Under the pieces are notes generated by a model. It did no database searches. It saw only the letters and a list, made by a program, of their open reading frames with translations, and was not told the origin of the DNA. A program made the translations under genes and the position numbers. From Chloroflexota bacterium (lineage in GTDB: Bacteria > Chloroflexota > Anaerolineae > DTLA01), in the NCBI GenBank assembly GCA_014874485.1, contig JADBJK010000049.1, positions 1 through 50,378 on the forward strand: a DNA stretch of 50,378 nt, written 5' to 3'. Positions 44,869-50,378 of the stretch are shown in pieces (the stretch's first letter is position 1; each line of letters opens with the position of its first letter).

Positions 44869-44879
44869 CCCCACACCGC
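44869..44879. repeat. Right copy of the 11-bp direct repeat at the island edge
   Basis: CCCCACACCGC, identical and in the same orientation as 39061-39071. It lies beyond the herA promoter and before the uracil-DNA glycosylase gene, at the return to high GC. Confidence 0.5.
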
Positions 44880-44963
44880 GGGCTTGACCGCGTGGGACGG
44901 ATGGATATACTACGGTTGTGCCTTTGGGAAATCCGTCCGTTCCGATGCATGGGGAGGCGAGCC

Positions 44964-45575
44964 GTGTCCGACTTGACCCGCTTGTACGACGAGATCAACC
45001 AGTGTCAGCGCTGCCCGCTGGGGCGAACCCGCACCCGTGCCGTCCCCGGCGAAGGCCCCGAAGACGCGCAAATCATGTTCATCGGCGAAGCGCCCGGGTT
45101 CCACGAAGACCAGCAGGGGCGACCCTTCGTGGGCGCGGCGGGGCACTTCCTGGAGCAACTCCTGGCGAGCATCGGCCTGAAGCGCCGCGACGTGTACATC
45201 TGCAACGTCATCAAGTGCCGCCCGCCCGGAAATCGCGACCCGCTGCCCAACGAAATCCAGGCGTGCGCCGAGTTCCTGGACCGCCAGATCGCGCTCATCA
45301 AGCCGCGGGTCATCGTAACGCTGGGGCGCTACTCCATGGCGAAATACCTGCCCCAGGCCTCCATCAGCCGCGTCCACGGGCATCCCCAGCGAGTGGGCAA
45401 CGTCATCGTCCTGCCGTTGTACCATCCGGCGGCGGCGTTGCACCAGCCTCGCTACAAGGCCGACATAGAGGAAGATTTCAAGAAGATCCCGCTGTTGTTG
45501 CAGGAATCCGTCGCCCTGGACGAGCCGCCGCCTCCCGCTGGCCCCGTGGAGGCCGAGCAGTTGCGCCTGTTTTAG
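44964..45575 (+). CDS. Family 4 (Fe-S) uracil-DNA glycosylase
   Basis: A 203-residue protein best started at GTG 44964, 6 nt after GGGGAGG; an ATG at 44949 is possible. It has CQRCPLGRTRTR with two cluster Cys, the catalytic motif IGEAPGFHEDQQGRPFVGAA, further cluster Cys in IKCRPPGNRDP and EIQACAEF, and the HPAA motif (PLYHPAAAL). Family 4 enzymes remove uracil from DNA and are typical of thermophiles and many other bacteria. It is in host-like GC sequence just outside the island and is probably chromosomal. Confidence 0.93.
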   Translation: MSDLTRLYDEINQCQRCPLGRTRTRAVPGEGPEDAQIMFIGEAPGFHEDQQGRPFVGAAGHFLEQLLASIGLKRRDVYICNVIKCRPPGNRDPLPNEIQACAEFLDRQIALIKPRVIVTLGRYSMAKYLPQASISRVHGHPQRVGNVIVLPLYHPAAALHQPRYKADIEEDFKKIPLLLQESVALDEPPPPAGPVEAEQLRLF

Positions 45576-45593
45576 CGTTTCGCACATTTGTGC

Positions 45594-45599
45594 TATAAT
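45594..45599 (+). promoter_or_regulatory. Extended -10 promoter of ftsK, leaderless start
   Basis: TGC-TATAAT lies so that transcription should begin at about 45606-45607, on the ATG at 45607 itself. No ribosome binding site is possible between them. A poor -35 (TTTAGC) is 17 bp upstream. This indicates a leaderless mRNA for ftsK. Confidence 0.6.
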
Positions 45600-45606
45600 C
45601 GTGGCG

Positions 45607-47835
45607 ATGGCGAAGACAGGCAAGAGCAAGAAACGAAAACCCTCCGCATCCCTGCGCTTCCGCGGCGAGGTCGCCGGGCTGCTGCTCATCGCGCTCGCCC
45701 TGGTAACCCTGTTCAGCATCCTGTCGGTGAGCCAGGGAGCCATCACCGAGACTTGGCTCAACCTGCTGTTCCTCGCCTTCGGGTACGGGGCCTACGTAAC
45801 GCCGTTCGGGTTCGGGGCGCTGGGCCTGTGGCTCATCCTGAAGAGCATCGGCCGCGAGCCGGAGATTGAGCCGGAGAAGCCCGTGGGCGTCGCCGTGCTG
45901 TTCCTGCTGGGCCTCGCCGTGCTCCACATGCTCCCCTCGCCCGTGCCCCCGCGCCAACTGGCCGCCAGCGGGAACGGAGGCGGCTACCTCGGCTGGCTGT
46001 TGAGCCAGGCGCTCGTCCGGGGACTGGGGGGCGTGGGCGCGTGGATCGTGGCCATCGCGGGGCTGCTGGTGGGCGTGCTGATGACGGCGGGCGTCTCGCT
46101 GGCAGAGATGGCCGCCTTTGTTCGCGGGGTGTGGGCGCGCCTTCGGAGAGGCAAGGCCCCGCCCTATGTCGTCAACGATGGGCGGGCAGTGGCCGGGCCG
46201 CCTGCGGAGCCGGTGAGCGAGCCGGCTGCGCCCCCGGCGCGGGCCGCCGAACCTGCGCCCAAGCCGGTCATCATCGGCGGCGAGCCACAGCAAGCGGCAC
46301 GACCCACAGGGCCTCTGTTCCCGCGCATCATCGGCGGGGCGCAGAAGTGGGAACTGCCCAAGATTGCCGACATCCTGGAGCAGAACGTTGAGATTGAAAT
46401 CAGCCAGTCGGAGATTCGCGAGCGCGTCCGCATCATTGAGGAGACGCTGGCGAGTTTCGGTGTCCCGGCCCGCGTGATTGAGGTGAACCAGGGGCCCACG
46501 GTTACGCAGTTCGGCGTGGAGCCGGGCTACGTGGAGCGGAAGGACGAGCGGGGGCAGGTCCGCAAGTCCAAGATCAAGGTCAGCAAGATCAGCGCGCTGG
46601 CCAACGACCTGGCGCTCGCCCTGGCCGCCAGCCCAATCCGCATTGAAGCGCCGGTGCCCGGCCGCTCCATCGTCGGGATTGAGGTCCCCAACGGCCAGAC
46701 CTCGCTGGTGGGGCTGCGGGGCGTGATGGAGTCCGAGGCGTTCCGCAGCATGACGTCCAAACTGCGCATCGCGCTGGGGCAGGACGTGTCAGGCCAGCCG
46801 GTGGTCGCCGACCTGGCCGCCATGCCCCACCTGCTCATCGCCGGGGCGACGGGTTCGGGCAAGTCGGTGTGCATCAACTCCATCATCGCGTGCCTGCTGC
46901 TGAACAACACCCCCGACGACCTGCGCCTCATCATGGTGGACCCCAAGATGGTGGAACTGGTGCCGTTCAACGGCGTGCCGCACCTGCTGTCGCCGGTGGT
47001 GGTGGACCTGGAGCGAGTGGTGGGCGTGCTGAAGTGGACGACGCGCGAGATGGATCGGCGCTACCGACTGTTCTCCAAGGCGGGCGCGCGCCACCTGGAG
47101 GCGTACAACCAGATGGCCGCCGCGCGCGGCGAGAAGCCGTTGCCCTACATCGTCGTCATCATTGACGAACTGGCCGACCTGATGATGGTATCGCCGGAGG
47201 AGGTGGAGCGGTCCATCTGCCGCATCGCGCAGATGGCGCGGGCCACCGGCATCCACCTGGTCATCGCCACGCAGCGGCCGTCGGTGGACGTGGTAACGGG
47301 CCTCATCAAGGCCAACTTCCCCGCACGCATCTCGTTCGCGGTAACGTCGCAGGTGGACTCGCGGGTCATACTGGATACGCCCGGCGCCGAGAAACTGCTG
47401 GGGCGCGGTGATATGCTGTTCATGTCGCCCGATTCCAGCAAGTTGCAGCGGCTGCAGGGGTGCTTCGTGTCGGACGCGGAACTGACCCGCCTGGTGAACC
47501 ACTGGAAGGGGATGCACGCCGTGAGCGAGCCGCAGCCCACCGAGGTGGTACAGCCCTCGCTGTGGGGCGACATGGAGCCGGTGCAGGTCGGGCAGGGCGA
47601 GGACACGGGCGAAGATCCCCTGCTGGAGCGGGCCATCCAGGAGGTGCGAGCAGCCAATCGGGCGTCCATCTCCCTGCTCCAGCGGCGGCTGCGGATCGGC
47701 TATTCGCGCGCCGCCAGGCTGATTGACATTTTGGAAGAAAAGGGTATCATAGGCCCGGAAGAGGGGCCGGCCCGCACCCGCCGAGTCCTGACGGGCGACG
47801 ACGGGAGCGCCATCCCGCCGCTTGACAGCGAATAG
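45607..47835 (+). CDS. ftsK: DNA translocase FtsK/SpoIIIE
   Basis: A 742-residue protein if read from the ATG at 45607 (744 from GTG at 45601). Residues 1-180 hold four membrane segments, then a short Pro/Ala linker, the alpha/beta FtsK domains (about 230-400), Walker A LLIAGATGSGKSVCI (near 413), Walker B YIVVIIDELADLMM, and a C-terminal winged-helix gamma domain (LLQRRLRIGYSRAARLIDIL). FtsK pumps chromosomal DNA through the division septum toward the terminus and helps dimer resolution. The short linker is typical of SpoIIIE-like forms. Confidence 0.96.
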   Translation: MAKTGKSKKRKPSASLRFRGEVAGLLLIALALVTLFSILSVSQGAITETWLNLLFLAFGYGAYVTPFGFGALGLWLILKSIGREPEIEPEKPVGVAVLFLLGLAVLHMLPSPVPPRQLAASGNGGGYLGWLLSQALVRGLGGVGAWIVAIAGLLVGVLMTAGVSLAEMAAFVRGVWARLRRGKAPPYVVNDGRAVAGPPAEPVSEPAAPPARAAEPAPKPVIIGGEPQQAARPTGPLFPRIIGGAQKWELPKIADILEQNVEIEISQSEIRERVRIIEETLASFGVPARVIEVNQGPTVTQFGVEPGYVERKDERGQVRKSKIKVSKISALANDLALALAASPIRIEAPVPGRSIVGIEVPNGQTSLVGLRGVMESEAFRSMTSKLRIALGQDVSGQPVVADLAAMPHLLIAGATGSGKSVCINSIIACLLLNNTPDDLRLIMVDPKMVELVPFNGVPHLLSPVVVDLERVVGVLKWTTREMDRRYRLFSKAGARHLEAYNQMAAARGEKPLPYIVVIIDELADLMMVSPEEVERSICRIAQMARATGIHLVIATQRPSVDVVTGLIKANFPARISFAVTSQVDSRVILDTPGAEKLLGRGDMLFMSPDSSKLQRLQGCFVSDAELTRLVNHWKGMHAVSEPQPTEVVQPSLWGDMEPVQVGQGEDTGEDPLLERAIQEVRAANRASISLLQRRLRIGYSRAARLIDILEEKGIIGPEEGPARTRRVLTGDDGSAIPPLDSE

Positions 47836-47850
47836 GGCCGCTGCTATAAT
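47822..47850 (+). promoter_or_regulatory. Consensus promoter of the fused lipoprotein gene
   Basis: TTGACA (47822-47827) and TATAAT (47845-47850) are exactly 17 bp apart, with TGC before the -10: a full-consensus promoter, the strongest in the window. Its -35 lies in the last codons of ftsK. The start is expected near 47857. Confidence 0.88.
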
Positions 47851-47856
47851 CGCGCT

Positions 47857-48077
47857 GCACACTTGCAGACGAGGGCAATCCGACGGTGGGGGTATTCCAA
47901 TCGCGATGCCGTGGTTGTCTCGTTTCCGGTTTCCGACAAACGTTCCTCGTACACCCCGCCTTGTGCACATGGGCGACACTTGGAAAGGAGGTGAAGACCA
48001 GAGAAGAGGTTTTTGCCGAAACGGCCGTGAGCACAGAAATCCCCAGGAAAAAGTCTTTACTTTAGGAGGAGAACGAC
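47857..48077 (+). promoter_or_regulatory. Long 5' leader of the lipoprotein gene
   Basis: About 220 untranslated bases separate the promoter from the ATG. It contains a second perfect ribosome binding site, AAAGGAGGTGA (47986-47996 region), well before the real one (AGGAGGAGAACGAC). A short frame from the GTG within it would run about 24 codons and stop at TAG just at the real ribosome binding site, which could be a leader peptide. No known riboswitch class is recognised. Confidence 0.45.
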
Positions 48078-50045
48078 ATGCGTAACCGTGCGTTTGCTGC
48101 ACTGAGCATCCTGCTCATCCTGTCCATGGTGCTGGTGGCGTGCGGCGCGAAGCCGACCCCCACCGCGCCCGCTCCGTATCAGGCGAAGCCGACCCCCACA
48201 CCGGAGCCGACGACTCCGCCCCCGCCGCCCGCCATCGGGACCGAGGCGCAGCCGCTGACGATGGTCTTCGTCCCGTCGGGCGACACGCAGCGGATTCTGG
48301 CCGGCGCCGAGAAACTGGACAAACTCATCAAGGACAAGACCGGCCTGGTTACCAAGTCCAGCGTGGCGACCTCGTATGCGGCGGTGATTGAGGGCATGGG
48401 CGCCGAGAAGATTGACATCGGCTGGCTGGCCCCGCTGTCCTACGTCCTGGCCAAGGACAAGTACGACGTGCAGTTGCTGCTCATCACCATGCGCTACGGC
48501 TCGGCCACCTACAAGGGCCAGATCAACGTCCGCGCCGATTCCGGCATCAAGACCCTGCAGGACCTGAAGGGCAAGAAGTTCGCCTTCACCGACCCGGTCT
48601 CCACGTCGGGCTACCTGTACCCGTATGCCCTGTTCAAGAAGAACGGCATTGACCCGACCAAGGACTTCGCCGAGACCGTCTTCACCGGTGGGCACACAGC
48701 GGCCGTGCTGGCCGTGTACAACGGGCAGGTGGATGCGTCCGCGTCCTATGACGATGCCCGCGGCACCCTGGCGAGCACCTATCCCGACATCAAGGACAAG
48801 GTAACGGTCCTGGCCTACACCGACGAAATCCCCAACGACACCGTGTCCGTGCGCAAGGGCCTGCCGGAGGATGTCGTCGCCAAGTTGAAGCAGGGCCTGC
48901 TGGACATCGCCCAGACCGACGAGGGCAAGGCCGTCCTGCAGGAAATCTACGAAATCGGCGGCCTGACCGAGGGGACCGATGCCATGTTTGACCCCATCCG
49001 CCAGACGGCGACGGCCCTGGGCATTGAACTGAAGAACTGGAAGGGCGTGTCGGTTCCGTACAAGGTGGGCCAGGTTACCGACACGGGCGGCATTGACGAC
49101 AAGTCCTTCAACGCCACGGCCTGGAAGGGCGTTGAGGACGCCATGAAGAAACTGTTCGTGGAAGGCAAGTACCTGGAATCCCAGCAGCAGTCGGACTATG
49201 CCAAGAACATCACCGAGTTCATCCAGCAGAAGTACGACCTGATCATCACGGTAGGCTTCTTGCTGGGCGTGGACACGGCGAAGTTCGCGAAGGAAAACCC
49301 GAACGTCAAGTTCGCCATCGTGGACTACGCGTATCCGGACTGCTGGCCGGGCGCGGTCGTGGGCAAGGACTGCGGCTCGGACACGCCGATTCCGAACGTG
49401 CGCGGCCTGACCTTCAAGACGGATGAGGCGGCGTTCCTGGCGGGCTACGTGGCGGCAGCCATGACCAAAACCGGCAAGGTGGGCACCTTCGGCGGCATGA
49501 AGATCCCGACCGTTACCATCTTCATGGATGGGTTTGAGTACGGCGTGAAGTACTACAACGAGAAGCACGGCACCAAGGTGCAGGTGCTCGGTTGGGACTC
49601 GGCCAAGCAGGAAGGCACGTTCACCAACGACTTCGTGGATATCCAGAAGGGTCGCCAGACCGCCGAGTCGCTGTTTGACGAGGGCTGCGACATCGTCATG
49701 CCGGTGGCCGGGCCTGTGGGCCTGGGCGCGGCGGCGGTGGCGAAGGAGCGCGGCCTGATGATCATCGGCGTGGACACCGACTGGTACATCAGCGCGCCCG
49801 AGTACAAGGAGACCTACCTGACCAGCGTGCTCAAGAACATGGACGTGGCGGTGTACGACACCATCAACTCCGTGGTCAAGGGCACGTTCAAGGGCGGCGA
49901 GAACTATGTCGGCACGCTCAAGAACAAGGGCGTGGGCATCGCTCCGTTCCACGACTACGAGAGCAAGATTCCGGCGGGTCTGACCGACGAACTGAAGCAG
50001 ATCACCGACGACATCATCGCCGGCAAGATCAAGACCAGCCCGTAA
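48078..50045 (+). CDS. Lipoprotein with fused PhnD-type and BMP/PnrA-type substrate-binding domains
   Basis: A 655-residue lipoprotein. The signal peptide ends at the lipobox LVAC with Cys22, followed by a Thr/Pro-rich tether to about residue 55. Residues about 58-325 are a PhnD-like (phosphonate/phosphite ABC transporter) binding domain: MVFVPSGDTQRILAGAEKL, IDIGWLAPLSYVLA, KKFAFTDPVSTSGYLYP. Residues about 335-650 are a BMP/PnrA-type domain: VGQVTDTGGIDDKSFNATAW, ITVGFLLGVDTAKFA, GLTFKTDEAAFLAGYVAA, VGTFGGMKIPTV and IIGVDTDWY. Either half is normally a full protein. No permease or ATPase gene follows before the window ends. The fusion is complete, without a frameshift. Ligands are unknown; nucleosides are typical of BMP proteins. 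Confidence 0.9.
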   Translation: MRNRAFAALSILLILSMVLVACGAKPTPTAPAPYQAKPTPTPEPTTPPPPPAIGTEAQPLTMVFVPSGDTQRILAGAEKLDKLIKDKTGLVTKSSVATSYAAVIEGMGAEKIDIGWLAPLSYVLAKDKYDVQLLLITMRYGSATYKGQINVRADSGIKTLQDLKGKKFAFTDPVSTSGYLYPYALFKKNGIDPTKDFAETVFTGGHTAAVLAVYNGQVDASASYDDARGTLASTYPDIKDKVTVLAYTDEIPNDTVSVRKGLPEDVVAKLKQGLLDIAQTDEGKAVLQEIYEIGGLTEGTDAMFDPIRQTATALGIELKNWKGVSVPYKVGQVTDTGGIDDKSFNATAWKGVEDAMKKLFVEGKYLESQQQSDYAKNITEFIQQKYDLIITVGFLLGVDTAKFAKENPNVKFAIVDYAYPDCWPGAVVGKDCGSDTPIPNVRGLTFKTDEAAFLAGYVAAAMTKTGKVGTFGGMKIPTVTIFMDGFEYGVKYYNEKHGTKVQVLGWDSAKQEGTFTNDFVDIQKGRQTAESLFDEGCDIVMPVAGPVGLGAAAVAKERGLMIIGVDTDWYISAPEYKETYLTSVLKNMDVAVYDTINSVVKGTFKGGENYVGTLKNKGVGIAPFHDYESKIPAGLTDELKQITDDIIAGKIKTSP

Positions 50046-50065
50046 GAACAGGCGCATGCAACCAA

Positions 50066-50100
50066 GAGGTTGGGCGGCGCGGCCTGCGTCGCCCAACCTC
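50066..50100 (+). terminator. Terminator-like hairpin after the lipoprotein gene
   Basis: GAGGTTGGGCG (50066-50076) and CGCCCAACCTC (50090-50100) form a perfect 11-bp stem with a 13-nt loop, 20 bp after the stop codon. There is no U-run after it, so it is an unusual terminator or an mRNA end-stabiliser. Confidence 0.65.
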
Positions 50101-50107
50101 ATCCCAG

Positions 50108-50378
50108 TACTTGACCACAGCGAAGATTGTCCGTTGCCATTGCGAGCGGAGCATCTCGGTTGGCGAGATTCTTCGCGGCTTCGCCGCTCAGAATGACAGC
50201 ATTTGTCATGCTGAGCGAAGCGAAGCATCTCGGTTGGCGAGATTCTTCGCGGCTCCGCCGCTCAGAATGACAGCATTTGTCATGCTGAGCGAAGCGAAGC
50301 ACTCGGTTGGCGAGATTCTTCGCGGCTTCGCCGCTCAGAATGACAGCATTTGTCATGCTGAGCGAAGCGAAGCATCTC
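50108..50378. repeat. Tandem array of the dispersed repeat at the right contig end
   Basis: After an introduction shared with 29846-29862 (ACTTGACCACAGCGAA), a 74-bp unit starting GCATCTCGGTTGGCGAGATT repeats at 50151, 50225, 50299 and, cut off, 50372. The third copy lacks one base (GCACTCGG). Each unit has two hairpin modules with CTTCG/CGAAG arms. The array runs off the window. Reading frames through it are repeat artefacts. With the short gap after the lipoprotein gene this accounts for the whole right-hand stretch; no gene is seen. Confidence 0.88.

Noticed and set aside
47857-48077. A known riboswitch class in the lipoprotein leader
   Set aside because: I could not match conserved cores of purine, cobalamin, TPP, SAM or similar riboswitches by eye.
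47822-48085. 87-codon frame spanning the lipoprotein leader
   Set aside because: It starts upstream of the transcription start and runs into the real gene in another frame; no protein-like pattern.
50099-50356. Small minus-strand frame with repeated HSERRSREES-like peptides
   Set aside because: This is translation of the dispersed repeat, a well-known annotation artefact; similar frames lie at 39-227 and 29789-30010.
1-50378. Possible circular molecule because both ends have the same repeat
   Set aside because: The shared sequence is a multi-copy repeat, and the window carries core chromosomal genes (nusA, infB, ftsK) with no plasmid replication gene.
50151-50378. CRISPR array
   Set aside because: The 74-bp units are contiguous and palindromic, with no unique spacers and no cas genes in the window.

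Overview
The window looks like one contig from an uncultured, high-GC member of the Chloroflexota, probably close to Anaerolineae. This is inferred from gene content and style, not from a marker search: very long GAF-domain hybrid kinases, a PATAN/small-GTPase/V4R signalling set, a GH57 branching enzyme next to an ArsA-like ATPase, lipoproteins with Thr/Pro-rich linkers, and dispersed palindromic repeats of the type common in that phylum. Both ends lie inside the same repeat family (1-90 and 50108-50378), so the assembly probably broke at repeats.

Region 1 (153-17626, + strand) begins at a good sigma70-like promoter and runs through a signalling and lipid-like cluster. In order it encodes a PATAN (DUF4388) protein, a small Ras-like GTPase, an alpha/beta hydrolase, a V4R-domain protein with a His-rich N-terminus, a left-handed beta-helix protein, a homologue of cyanobacterial acyl-ACP reductase that keeps the active-site cysteine, a response regulator with a degenerate GGDEF domain, a 2923-residue membrane hybrid histidine kinase with twelve GAF domains, a single-domain response regulator, a second alpha/beta hydrolase and a sugar-nucleotide epimerase. 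Region 2 is ComEC (17760-20108).

Region 3 (20114-27454, - strand) holds a YccF membrane protein, two GT4 glycosyltransferases and a flippase (surface polysaccharide), uridine kinase, and a CcsA/ResB pair for System II cytochrome c maturation. A tRNA-Thr(CGT) gene with its own promoter follows.

Region 4 (28084-39058, + strand) is the translation/ribosome-maturation operon nusA-ylxR-infB-rbfA-nrnA-truB-ribF, continued by archease, a GH57 branching enzyme and an ArsA/Get3-like ATPase. rimP and rtcB are not present. The nusA and infB leaders carry strong hairpins, and a MITE-like repeat sits between nusA and ylxR.

Region 5 (39061-44879, - strand) is visibly AT-richer than everything around it and is bounded by an 11-bp direct repeat. 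It is a tightly overlapped four-gene operon: HerA-type ATPase, NurA-like nuclease with an N-terminal winged helix, a MIG-type (T/G mismatch) DNA glycosylase and a C5-cytosine DNA methyltransferase. This is the best candidate for an undescribed system: a probable defence or restriction-modification module that carries its own repair enzyme for deaminated 5-methylcytosine.

Region 6 (44964-50045, + strand) holds a family 4 uracil-DNA glycosylase, an FtsK/SpoIIIE translocase apparently expressed from a leaderless mRNA, and a lipoprotein in which a PhnD-type and a BMP/PnrA-type substrate-binding domain are fused. That gene is driven by a consensus promoter through a roughly 220-nt leader. All product assignments come from reading motifs; no database search was possible.
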